Below are positions 45,716-55,089 of a DNA stretch of 64,000 bases, one piece after another. The position numbers were made by a program, and so were the translations under genes. How positions within the stretch are numbered: the first letter of the stretch is position 1; every line of letters starts with the position of its first letter. The stretch comes from Prorocentrum cordatum (Eukaryota > Sar > Dinophyceae > Prorocentrales > Prorocentraceae). The stretch covers positions 62,501 through 126,500 of the forward strand of contig CAUYUJ010016063.1 of the NCBI GenBank assembly GCA_963575745.1. Direction: 5' to 3'. Below the pieces are notes generated by a model. The model saw only the letters and a program-made list of their open reading frames with translations, ran no database searches and had not been told where the DNA came from.

Positions 45716-46495
45716 ATGTTCGGCCAGAACAACAGCGCCGAGATGCCACCGTGGGCTGCGCAGCTACAGGCGAACATCAATTCCCACACGGACCAGGCTA
45801 TCCAGGGAGTCCGCACCGAGATGAACAATAGGTTCGGAGCTGTCAACGCTCGTTTGGATCAGCACGAACAGCAACACGCCGAATTGGTGACTCGGGTCCA
45901 GGCGCTCGAGACCGGCCCGTCCCAGAAGCTGGACTTCAAGCCTCAGTGGGTCGAAATCCGGGGCTTTTGCGAGTTCGGGGAGTCAAGTACAGCTGGTATC
46001 GACCGGGCGGAATCCGCAGAAGTTGTGCGCAATCTTATCGCTGTATTACCTGGGTCTCTTCAGGAGCACGTTGGGGAGTTCGAACTTACCAGGGCCAAGA
46101 ATTTTGCGATTCGCATCCCCATCGCCTTAAAGTTCTTGAAAGAGATTTCAAACACGTGGATGGATCACCTCAAGGTGGAGGGGAACAGGTGGAAGGGTAA
46201 ACAGCTTCGGGTGCGCATCCAACCCACGCCTGAGGCCCACAAGCGTAATTCGACGATTGGGAGGGTACAGAGTTTCATTGAGGCCGAAATCGACGCCACG
46301 TACACCGCCAGGATCCACTGGGCCCCAGATTTTGCAGTATGGGTCGAGAGACCCGACCAGCCCGCCGTCCAGGTCGCGGAGGTGCAGGAGGACTCCACCA
46401 TCATTTGGAACCAGGCCGGCCTCCCAGTGATCCAGAAGGCTTCCGCCGAGATGGCCGCAGCCGCCTACGGGACGTTCCGGCGCCCACGACGCTAG
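45716..46495 (+). CDS. ORF1 protein of the plus-strand retrotransposon
   Basis: ATG at 45716, 259 codons, TAG at 46493-46495. Residues ~10-65 form a probable coiled coil (heptad-like QAIQGVRTEMNNRFGAVNAR then LVTRVQALE). Residues ~75-135 contain WVEIRGFCEFGES. Residues ~150-190 (KGKQLRVRIQPTPEAHKRN) look like an RRM-type or other basic nucleic-acid-binding segment. ORF1 proteins of LINEs trimerise through coiled coils and coat the element RNA, which fits this layout. The start is favoured because the leader is very short and preceded by the flanking satellite. The TAG is followed in the same frame by the endonuclease without an intervening ATG. Confidence 0.75.
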   Translation: MFGQNNSAEMPPWAAQLQANINSHTDQAIQGVRTEMNNRFGAVNARLDQHEQQHAELVTRVQALETGPSQKLDFKPQWVEIRGFCEFGESSTAGIDRAESAEVVRNLIAVLPGSLQEHVGEFELTRAKNFAIRIPIALKFLKEISNTWMDHLKVEGNRWKGKQLRVRIQPTPEAHKRNSTIGRVQSFIEAEIDATYTARIHWAPDFAVWVERPDQPAVQVAEVQEDSTIIWNQAGLPVIQKASAEMAAAAYGTFRRPRR

Positions 46496-46510
46496 GGGTG
46501 CCCCGGGGGC

Positions 46511-47884
46511 TTGGGTTCGGAGGCATCCTCGAGTTTCACCGTAGTTACTTGGAATATTTTGAAGAAGGGCATCCGCGCTGGCAAGTCCATTGGCCGTGTT
46601 TTACGGGGAATGGGTTTGGGAGAAGCCATCGTGTGTCTTCAAGAAGTTCCACGGTGGCCAGCTGGGAAGATCATACACGGTTATACGATCATCTCGTCTA
46701 CATCGCAGGCGGGCCTCGACAGTGGGGAAACTGGCGAGGATTGCGCTTTCCTAGTGCTCGCAAAAGCCGGGATCAACATTCGCGGTGTTCGCTTTGGGCG
46801 GTATTGGGCAGGTTTATTGTTCGACCACGTCTGTATTCTCAACGTCCATGCTCTCCACCTTCCACTCCCAGGCCATGCTCACGAGACGCCCCTGGAGCAA
46901 ATACGTGCGGAGGCTTACGAATTCTATTTACATGCATGCTCTCGAACCCAACAACAACTACCCGCGTTTACGGGAATCGATGCGAATACAATTCTGCCGA
47001 GGAACATTGATGGTACCAGTGGCGATTCTCTTCTTTCTCCATTGCGCAGTCACACTCATAAACAACAGCGAGATATATTATTATGGATGGCACAAATTGA
47101 TGTTCGAGCTTTGAACACCTTCGGGGTGAATGTGGCCCCGGAAGGTCTTTGGACGTGTGGTATCAGGCGGAGGCTGGAAGCGCGATCGCAAATCGACTAT
47201 ATATGTGTATCTCGTGATCTGGATGGCGTCGCGCACGCGTTGCACGACAGCAAGTTGGACGACTTGTACAAAAGATTCCGCTTCGACCACCGGCCTGTGG
47301 TGGCTCACTTGCGGCGCCCTCGGGCTATGTTCACGCAGCCCCGACGTCCTCCTACAAGCCTCAAGGGATGGGCCCCCCGCACGGCCCTCGACAAGGAGAC
47401 CTTCCAGAGAAAGGTGTTTTTATGCAAGCAAGACCTCGCATCCATAGAGGTTGAGTTGCGGACTGTTGCTCCAGATATCCCCCGCGCTCGTGGCGCCAGA
47501 ACGTCCTCTTCAGAGGAACCCGTGGAACCGAGCAGCCTCCAAGTCCTCCGGGAACGCCTCCGCGCACTCCCACGCGGGGAGGAAGCTCGACACATTACGA
47601 GGCGCATTCGTTTCATACGGCGGACCAAGCGGCGGGAACGTGCACGACAGCGGCTCAAGACACTCAAGTTGTCGAAACCGACGGAGGGTTTTCAACCAGT
47701 TGTTTTCGACCTGCCGTCCGGAACCTCCACAGACCACCAGGAGTGGATGCGCGAGTTACACAAATACGGCGCGGACAGGTTCGGCAACCCCTCCAACCCG
47801 ACCGACATGCAGATGGTCCGACTGATGACTCTCGCTTCCCAGAGACGGCCGTGGGCGTGCTTACCCAGAGCTAGACATATTTGA
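46511..47884 (+). CDS. APE-type endonuclease domain and linker
   Basis: Open for 457 codons from a TTG, in the frame of ORF1. The EEP fold motifs are complete: TVVTWNI (Asn15), VCLQEV (Glu45), NVHALH (His113), FTGIDANT (Asp157, Asn159), SQIDYICVS (Asp229) and FRFDHRPVV (Asp259-His260). It would nick target DNA for target-primed reverse transcription. The first ATG in this frame (LRGMGLG, residue 34) lies inside the domain, so independent initiation would remove the TWN motif. Fusion to ORF1 by readthrough, or ancestral continuity, is implied. After residue ~265 an Arg-rich linker leads towards RT. The frame is lost near 47.86 kb. Confidence 0.8.
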   Translation: MGSEASSSFTVVTWNILKKGIRAGKSIGRVLRGMGLGEAIVCLQEVPRWPAGKIIHGYTIISSTSQAGLDSGETGEDCAFLVLAKAGINIRGVRFGRYWAGLLFDHVCILNVHALHLPLPGHAHETPLEQIRAEAYEFYLHACSRTQQQLPAFTGIDANTILPRNIDGTSGDSLLSPLRSHTHKQQRDILLWMAQIDVRALNTFGVNVAPEGLWTCGIRRRLEARSQIDYICVSRDLDGVAHALHDSKLDDLYKRFRFDHRPVVAHLRRPRAMFTQPRRPPTSLKGWAPRTALDKETFQRKVFLCKQDLASIEVELRTVAPDIPRARGARTSSSEEPVEPSSLQVLRERLRALPRGEEARHITRRIRFIRRTKRRERARQRLKTLKLSKPTEGFQPVVFDLPSGTSTDHQEWMRELHKYGADRFGNPSNPTDMQMVRLMTLASQRRPWACLPRARHI

Positions 47885-48296
47885 CTTTCTCCAGGCTCGC
47901 GCTTCTCTGGCCAATGGGAAAGGCGCGGGGCCAGACGGCGCGCCAATGGAGACGTCCAAAGCCTTACCCTGGAAGGCACCTTTACATATATACGACCTCT
48001 TCCGAAGAAGGCTCCGTTTCGAGCCAGTGGGCGAATCGCCGTTCTGGAGGATATGGCAATTTCTTGGCGCGCCGAAGTTTCACGACGTGCGGACATTCAT
48101 AGATTTGCGGTGGACTTGCAAATCCGCCACCCTCCAGAAGTGGTTCGTTCGATCACTCCGACCACAACTACGACGGCAAATGCGACCGTCCCACGTGCAC
48201 TCTTATGGGTTCAAGCCGTTCTGCCGCACCACCCGCGTCACAGCATTAGTTCGTCAACTTCTGCATCTGGCACGCAAGTGGAGGCGAGATATTTGA
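47868..48296 (+). pseudogene. RT N-terminal segment in a shifted frame
   Basis: In the frame +1 relative to the endonuclease, ELDIFDFLQARASLANGKGA followed by GPDG and PMETSKALPW is readable. This is the pre-motif-1 RT block with the PGxDG-like GAGPDG. It continues to HSYGFKPFC and RQLLHLARKW, then hits TGA at 48294-48296. The next RT motif lies back in the original frame, so the segment sits between two compensating indels. Confidence 0.7.
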
Positions 48297-49069
48297 TCGG
48301 CTTTCAAGATGTGGAGATCGCCTTTGACTCTATGCAACATGCACACATCGCGACTGCTCTCCGTGCTCGGGGAGTGAGCGCCGGACTGGCTGCAGCATAT
48401 CTTCGCGAACTGACGGGCCTCCGAGCGACCATCGAGTTCCCAGGCATCGGGGCCACGGACCCATTCGACTACAGCAAGGGCGGCAAGCAGGGCGGCGTAG
48501 AGACACCAGACGAGTGGACCGCGCTCCTTACTTGGTTGATGGAGCCTTTGTCTTCGTCTTGGACACAGCGTGGCTTCGGATTTGATCTGGGCGGCGCCAG
48601 TGGCGTCCACTACGTTCATCATGCTGCATGGTGCAACAACATCATGATAATTGCTACCAATCAAGTAACGTTGAACACGATGATCCAGGAAATGTCAGAT
48701 CGATTCAAGCAACATGACTTGTTCTGGAAACCGTCGCCATTGGAAATTCTTCTTGGCGGGCTTTCCGCATATAATTTTCATTATGAGTTCTCCGTGGAGC
48801 AACGCGGCGAGGACATGCGTTTCGACATCGTGTCGAATGCAGTTCTTTTGGGCGAGTTCTTCGACAGAGTGGGGGGCACACAGGGCAGCGTGCAGCATCG
48901 GCAAACAATGGCCGATCAGATTTTCTACAAACACAAACCTGTTCTCCGCATTCCAGGTCCAGTTCTTCCGAAACTACGCGCCTGGGCAGTTTCTGGTGCG
49001 ACGTCCGCTTTACTTGGATCGGGATCGTGGCATATTTCTTCAGAAATTCTCATCGGTTTGCAGCGTTGA
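48053..49069 (+). pseudogene. Reverse transcriptase core with Asp-Asp replaced by Asn-Asn
   Basis: Genuine RT text begins near codon 80. Motif A is IGFQDVEIAFDSM with its Asp intact. Motif B is SKGGKQGGVETPDEWTALLT. Motif C is HHAAWCNNIMIIATN, where the expected ADD is CNN (codons 195-196, bases 48635-48640, both AAC). The thumb follows with LFWKPSPLEILLGG. Residues 1-78 are the out-of-frame shadow of the preceding segment. The frame ends at TGA 49067-49069, after which coding continues in the same frame. With both metal-binding aspartates changed the enzyme should be dead. Confidence 0.8.
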
Positions 49070-49090
49070 GGGAACAATCGGTTACGACAG

Positions 49091-50176
49091 TTGCTCCCTA
49101 TTCGCCGCCGCCCTGGGGAGGTCGCCTGCGCCTACAACCAACGTTCGGCGAGGATGATGCGAGAATGGATGTCACATGCAGGCGAGCAGTGTGCAACTCG
49201 CCAGGTCTTGCGCTCCATTTACGCATCCGCGTGGGGCGAGAAGCTCACGGGCCTCGACTTCGAAATGAACCCTCTCAGAGCGACCCGGGAGTATCGTCGC
49301 CAGATTTGGTGGGGAGCGCTTCGATCGATTGGTTCTTACCAGAAGCGCAAGGCCGAAGGGCTCCTTCATGCGCACAGCGGCCATCGAACCGCATGGGAAG
49401 ATCCATTGTGCGAAATCTTGGGCGTCGATTGGCGTAGACAGAGAGACGAATGCCGGACTCGGGCATCATGGCTTCAACGGGCGCCAGACTTCATCCGACG
49501 GGCTTTTTCTCATTATGCAAGTGCCCCTCCTGTTGAGAATCCAGAGCCCAGGTCTACTTGGCCACCTCGCGCTCCTGCCGGACTTCGCCCTCGAGTTAGA
49601 CCTACATTGCCTCCCCACCCAAGGGGCCTCAAATGGGATTCGTGGAGCAAGCGCCTCTGGATCCAGGTCGACTGCTTGGGGGTAGCTGACGTTGTCAACG
49701 GGCACTCGGTATTGCGAGCTCCAGAATTGGAGTTGGTGTTCAGGAGGACCTGCGCCAAGTTGTTCGCGTTGGAACGGGCCGGGTGGAATCCAAGACGGGA
49801 TATCGATTCCTACGTCAATTGGGCCCCCAGGGACATGAGCACAGTGCCCGACGACCTCGTGAACGCAGCGATGGGCACGCGTCAAAATCTCCACTGGGAG
49901 AGCCCGGAGGCACTGCACAAATGCGTTTCCAGTGGGGCTATTAAGATATGCGTGGATGGAGGCCTTCGCGGTCTGCATTCTGATAGTCACCGGTTGGCGG
50001 GGATCGGCTATGCAATCTATGGGGCCCAGGGCGTTGACGGACGCGAAGTCCACTGCGAGGAGCTAGCGCTGAAGGGGGAGGTGGTGACGAACATCCGGTC
50101 TGCGTTCGAAGCGGAGACGTTAGCTTCAGACGCGGCATTATGTGCATTTTGCAAGTATCTCGCCATAGTTGTGTGA
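49091..50176 (+). CDS. Connection region and apparently permuted RNase H
   Basis: Open for 361 codons (TTG at 49091, TGA at 50174) and in frame with RT. Residues 1-185 are the post-RT connection (RSIYASAWGEKLTG, RQIWWGALRSIGSYQKR). Residues 190-265 resemble the second half of RNase H: WIQVDCLGVADVVNG (Asp194) and NWAPRDMSTVPDDLVNAAM (Asp254). Residues 285-355 resemble the first half: IKICVDGGLRG (Asp289), AGIGYAIYG, and NIRSAFEAETLASDAAL (Glu342). The four acidic catalytic positions are all present but in the order 3-4-1-2. An alternative is two independently truncated RNase H fragments in tandem. Confidence 0.65.
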   Translation: MLPIRRRPGEVACAYNQRSARMMREWMSHAGEQCATRQVLRSIYASAWGEKLTGLDFEMNPLRATREYRRQIWWGALRSIGSYQKRKAEGLLHAHSGHRTAWEDPLCEILGVDWRRQRDECRTRASWLQRAPDFIRRAFSHYASAPPVENPEPRSTWPPRAPAGLRPRVRPTLPPHPRGLKWDSWSKRLWIQVDCLGVADVVNGHSVLRAPELELVFRRTCAKLFALERAGWNPRRDIDSYVNWAPRDMSTVPDDLVNAAMGTRQNLHWESPEALHKCVSSGAIKICVDGGLRGLHSDSHRLAGIGYAIYGAQGVDGREVHCEELALKGEVVTNIRSAFEAETLASDAALCAFCKYLAIVV

Positions 50177-50422
50177 TTGATTGTATCATATTTTTTTGTC
50201 CACGTTGATTGTCTGTCCCTCCTTTTCCTCCTCCTCTTTGCCAGCTGGTTGATTCAGCATTCTTGTGCGTCTGTAATCGCAGAAACGTCCCTCGACCCAG
50301 GCACAGGCCCCCGGGGTCGCTATGAGCTCGACGCAGTGTCATGGCAGGAACCACGCACATTTTCCTTTCACGCGCCCGGTAGGGCCAGCGGCAGTCCGAA
50401 AGAAAAGAAAGAACAAGCTGTT
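50177..50422 (+). other. 3' UTR of the plus-strand retrotransposon
   Basis: Non-coding sequence between the last stop and the resumption of the flanking tandem array. It has a T/C-rich part (TTTTTTTGTCC, CCTCCTTTTCCTCCTCCTC) and ends GAAAGAAAAGAAAGAAC. There is no poly(A) tail. An A-rich end fits target-primed integration. Confidence 0.6.
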
Positions 50423-50715
50423 TGCCGAAAGTGGTGGTGGAATATTATTCAAACCTTGCCACTGGGGCCTTCGGTGGAGCTCCCTATGGGGCAACGAAAC
50501 GTGTGGTGTGTGTGTGTTATTTGTGCCGACATGGGGGTGGAACTGCATGTGGACCCTGCCGCTGGGGCCTCCGGTGAAGCTCCCTATGTGACCACGACAC
50601 GAGACGTGCGAGGAGTGTGGCGAAATTGAAGCGGAACCGCATGTGAACCTTGCCACTGTGGCCTTCGGTGCTCCCTATGGGCCACGAAACGTCTGAGACG
50701 TGTGCCGAAATGGCT
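50423..50715 (+). repeat. ~85-99-bp tandem array, right part
   Basis: GCTCCCTATGGGGCAACGAA near 50479, GCTCCCTATGTGACC near 50578 and GCTCCCTATGGGCCACGAAA near 50670, with TTGCCACTGGGGCCTTCGG. This is the same family as 45040-45680. Confidence 0.88.
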
Positions 50716-51300
50716 GGCGATGATGGTGACGGTGACGGTGATGATGACGATGGTGATTATGATGATGATGTTGATGATGATGGTGATGGTAATGATGATG
50801 ACGACGTCGATGATGTTGATCATGGTGATGATGGTGGTGGTGGTTATGGTGATCGTGATGGTAATGATGCTGATGATGATGATGGTGTCGACGATGCTGA
50901 TGATGAGGATGCTGCTGATGATGATGGTGGTGATGATGATGCGGATGATGATACTGATGAGGATGCGGATGAGGATGAGAATGATGATGTTGTTGATGAT
51001 GAGGATGACGATGATGATGATGCTGATGATGGTGGTGGTGGTGCTTGTGGTGGTGATGCGGATGCTGATGTTGATGCTGTTGTTGCTGATGATGATGCAG
51101 ATGTGGATGATGATTATGATGATGTTGTTGATGATGATGATGATTATTCGTTATGTTGATGATGATGTTGATGTTGCTGATAATTATAATGCTGCGTATG
51201 AGGATGTTGGTGATGATGAAGGTGATGATGCTGCAGATGATGTTGCTGACAATGATGATGATGATGATGATGATGCTGCTGATTTTGATAATGATGACGA
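50716..51300 (+). repeat. GAT microsatellite
   Basis: GATGATGATG with GTTGATGATG variants, continuing directly from the tandem array. The long poly-Asp and poly-Met frames are repeat products. Confidence 0.92.
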
Positions 51301-52009
51301 TGAGGACATGCGGACGGCAGGGTCAGGGCATATGACGAGGGAGGAGGTGAGGAGAGGAGAGGGACCGCGGGACGCTGTCTCTTCAAAACGAGGACCCGAC
51401 ACCACAGGATCGTTTGGAGACACTACAGCACCGCGAGCAGTCACGACCGCAGCCTCAGACCCCACCTTCCACGGCATTCCTCGAGCCGCATCCATTCTTG
51501 CGGGCCCTGGGGCCCGAGACCGGGCGAACGCGCCCAGTGTGCAAAACGCTGCAAACGCCCGGAGTTGGGGGTTGGAGGAGGAGGCCGCGATGGTGGGCCA
51601 GGGGCCCTCTCGGGGGGCGACGGGGGGGGCCAGCCCGCAGGCAATCTCGGGTCGGCTTGTGGGCCGCCATGAAGAAGGGGAAGAAGAGCGCCCGCGATGC
51701 CCGCCAGCGCGAGCCTCTCGACGTCTCAGCCGCCACCGCATTCGCTGCCGCCGCATCCGCCGACGCCGACGCCGCTGCTGGCGGCGTCGTCGTCGTCGTC
51801 GACGACGTCGTCGTCGGAACAGGAGGACGGGGGGAAGGAGTGCACGGATCAGCGAAGAGAGGAAGGACGTTTTCGTTCCGGAGGTTGTATTACCGCATGT
51901 GGTCGGACGTCGTCAGTCAGAGGGCGGGTGTGATCGGGGGCGAGCGTGGCGCCGGAGTGGAGGTGTTTGTATGTACTCACAGGTCCTCAGTGGGTCGCAT
52001 GCGGGGTTC
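51301..52009. other. No gene recognised
   Basis: GC-rich. 51740-51830 is a GCCGCC/GTCGTC tract that can fold on itself (GTCGTCGTCG and CGACGACG). ORFs crossing it are Arg-rich and have no domain. Confidence 0.35.
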
Positions 52010-52240
52010 TTCGGAGGGTGGAGGGCGGTGGAGAAGATACAGGAGGGGGAGGATGAGGAGGAGGAGGAGGAGGACCAGAAGGAGGAGGAGAAGGATGACG
52101 AGGAGGAGGGGGAGGATGGAGGAGGACGAGGATGAGGGATTGTGAGAGAAAGGGAAGGGGGAATACGTGGGGGAGGTGAGGAGAGAGGGGTCAGGATGAG
52201 GAGGAGGGAGGAGAGACAAGAGGAGGAGGAGGAGGGGGAT
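52010..52240 (+). repeat. GGA purine microsatellite
   Basis: GGAGGAGGAGGACGAGG over 230 bases, purine-rich on the plus strand. 52241-52560 beyond shows nothing recognised. Confidence 0.88.
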
Positions 52241-52559
52241 CACAATGATTCTGAGGTGGAGAATTATGAGAGCGTGCTTGTGTCGTTATGCTGCTGATGT
52301 TGCTGCTGCTGCGGCTGTTACAGCTTGGGAGGTGCGGGGGAATTATAACCCAACGTCCAACTCGGACTGTCCTCGCCTCCTCCTGTGCCCGATGTCAGGC
52401 CGAGCCGCTGGTGCTTTGATCGTGGCCCAGCGGGTCCAGGAAGGTTCGGGGTGTACCTGCCCCAGCGCCCTCCCCCCAGCTGTCGTGAAGTGAACCCGCC
52501 CCATCACTCACTGAGAGTGTGGGGGGCGGTGCGTGTGAATTCGTTCGTTCACACCTTGC

Positions 52560-52650
52560 ATTATGTTCCTCCTTCTCCTCCCTCATCTTCTGCTCCTCCT
52601 CCTCCGCCTCCTCATCATCAGCATCATCATCATCATCATCATCATCAGTC
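52560..52650 (-). repeat. CTC then CAT microsatellite
   Basis: CTCCTCCGCCTCCTCATCAT then CATCATCATCAT. From here to 56.7 kb the trinucleotide arrays are pyrimidine/CAT-type on the plus strand, the reverse of those upstream. 52651-53424 holds no recognised gene. It includes GTTGTT near 52985 and GC-rich stretches. Confidence 0.85.
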
Positions 52651-53424
52651 CCCGCCGCCGCCACCGCAGCCACCGCCCTGGTGGACCCCGAATCCCCACG
52701 GGTCCCACAGGCTGCGGCGAACAGGCTGCCAGCTCTTTTTCGTGATGCGCGGGTGCCGAACGAAGGGCGGTTGTCCGCGGCAGAAGTGGCGGGGGACGTG
52801 TGCCCCGGTCGGCCGGCCGAGCGACTCGGCCGAGCGTCGGCGCCAACTTGGCGGGCGGGGCCGAGGCGTTCCGCCTCGGGGTGGGCGCTGGAGCGCCGGA
52901 ACGTTGGCCCTGCCTTAGGTTTCGGTCGGGCGTGTTCCTCTACAGGAGGAGAGAATTCAACAACATAGCATGGGGACGTTTTTTGTTGTTGGACGTTTTT
53001 GTTGTTGTTTGAATTATTTTGTGAGTATCTTTTATCTTGCGTCCAAAGTCCGCCTGTAGGGGGACACGCCTGACCTAACCTTAGGTGGGTCCCTGAGTGC
53101 AGCGTGGCGCGACGGGCGCAGCGTGGCTTCCAAGCCTCTGGTGGCACGGTGAGCATTTGTCCGATGAAGCTGCACACAGGGTGAGTCATTGGGCGCAAGC
53201 GCCGGCGGTTGACCGCCTCGGGCCTTCCATGGCGACGGGCGGGCCTCCGCCCCCTCCGCACAAGGTCGGTGGGGCCCGGTGTTCGCACCTGGGCTCCAGG
53301 CCGTGATGCCACGGTCGTGGCCAGTGCGCGGAGGAGTCCTTGTGCCGTGGCTCCAGCTGGACAAAGCTCTTATTTCGGGCAGTTTTCGGAGCGACGCGCT
53401 CCAGAATTTTCCAGATACAACAGT

Positions 53425-53481
53425 TCAGCATCATCAGCAGCATCATCATCGTTACTGTCACCGTCACCGTCATCATCATCG

Positions 53482-53522
<41 letters not shown>

Positions 53523-53960
53523 GTCATCATCATCATTTGCATCATCATCATCTTCATCATCAGAATCATTAGCATCGCTACATCACCATCACCATCATCA
53601 TCATCATCCTCATCGTTATCAGGATCACATCAACATCACCATCATCACCATCGTCATCATCATCATCATTTTCGTCGTCGTCATCATCGTTATCTCAATC
53701 AGCATCATCATGGTTATCTGCAAGATCATCATCATACTCGTCATCATCATCAGCAGCATCATCATCATCATCATCATCACCAGCATCATTATCGCAATAT
53801 CCTTCCTCGTCGTCAACACTCAGCATCATTACTTGGTTTAGCCGGAGGATGTTATTCATTCTTATGTGTAGAGTCATCAGGATCGTGATCAGCATCACCA
53901 TTTCTATCACCATTATCATCAGCATCATCCTTATGAGCGTCACTTGCGGTACTCGCCTCA
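53425..53960 (-). repeat. ATC (CAT) microsatellite
   Basis: CATCATCATC with CGTCATC and CACCATC variants, purest at 53465-53530. 53961-54740 beyond is GC-rich with no recognised gene. Confidence 0.92.
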
Positions 53961-54740
53961 ACGGCGGCGTTGCAAGCAGCATTTGTCGCCGCTGGAACGC
54001 CGCAGGGAGAGTTTGCGGTGGAGGTGATGGCCACGCCGAGGAGGCCACGGTGGCGTGACCTCGATTCAGAACGTGGCCATGCACCAGATGCACTGGCTCT
54101 ACAGCATCGGCAATACTGCGGCTGCTACGCCAATGAGCCACGGCTTGTCAAACTTCTTGCAGAGTGTCGTGGAGGGCTGGCGGCCGCCAAGCCGAGACGC
54201 TGAGGAGGCTCAGGCTCGACCTGCACCCGACACGCGGCAGGCACGCCGCAGGAAGAGGCCGCGCGCGCCGGCCCTCGACGACTGCGGGTGGTCCCGTGCA
54301 GCCTCTCGCCTCCGCGCGGCCTGCGCCGCCAGGGAAGCAGGCCCGTGTGCGCCGCGCGCCGCTGGCCGAACGTGTGCGTGCAAGGTGCGCAGTGTCGGTG
54401 GGCGTGTGCGTGCCCCCCTTGGGAGCTGGCGCAGCTGCTGGCTGGTGCGGCTGGCCCCTGGGGACGGCCAGCTGCTTCTCGTTTGGCCTCTGAGAGGCTG
54501 TGGACCTCGGCACTCTCCGTGTGGGTGCGGCCCCTCGTGCGCGCCGTCCTCGTCGGGATCCCGCCGCCTTCGTGTCCTCGGCTTGGAAAGCTGGGCGGCG
54601 TCGGCCTGGGCTTTGAGAGGGCCCTGACACGCTGCCCTGGGGCTCCCTTGGGGCAATTGGGCACCCGTTGGTTCGCATGTGATGCGACATGAGGTAGATT
54701 CGATCTTGCGCCCTTCCGCGCGCACTGACATGTCATTCTC

Positions 54741-54781
54741 ATCACCACCACCACCGCCACGGCCACCGGCATCGTCATCAT

Positions 54782-54812
<31 letters not shown>

Positions 54813-55085
54813 AGCAGCATCATCTTCATCGTCAGCATCACCATCGTCACCATCACCATCGGCATCGCTACATCACCTTCATCATGAGCACCAGCATCAC
54901 CTTCATCATGAGCACCAGCATCATCATCATCATCAGCATCATCATTATTACCAGTACCACTTTATTATTATTGTTGTTGCCATTATTATTCTTACTAGTT
55001 GTCCTTATCCGCATAATCAGCACCATCAGCAGCACAAGCACTAGCAGCACCGTCAGGAACACCATCAGCGTCAGTATCATAAGCA
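54741..55085 (-). repeat. ATC/CAC microsatellite
   Basis: CATCATCATCATC and AGCAGCAGCAGC, with a 24-base direct duplication beginning ACCTTCATCATGAGCACCAG (54881 and 54899). Passes into TTATTATTATTG near 54960. Confidence 0.9.
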
Positions 55086-55089
55086 TTAG

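Larger units (their letters stand above)
45690..50422 (+). mobile_element. Non-LTR retrotransposon, nearly full length, plus strand
   Basis: About 4.7 kb lying within a ~90-bp tandem array that is present on both sides, so both ends can be placed to within tens of bases. Order is a short 5' leader, ORF1, APE-type endonuclease, RT, connection region, RNase H, then a 3' UTR ending in an A-rich GAAAGAAAAGAAAGAAC stretch. All coding is in one frame except a patch at about 47.86-48.29 kb. Defects are one TAG, one TGA, two frameshifts and loss of the RT Asp-Asp. It is far better preserved than the minus-strand element at 3.5-11.5 kb. No LTRs are present. Confidence 0.85.

Noticed and set aside
50650-52135. 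Long poly-Asp or poly-Met proteins in GAT arrays (also 13.3, 18.4 and 53.4 kb)
   Set aside because: Direct translation of a trinucleotide microsatellite. All frames are open and composition is extreme.
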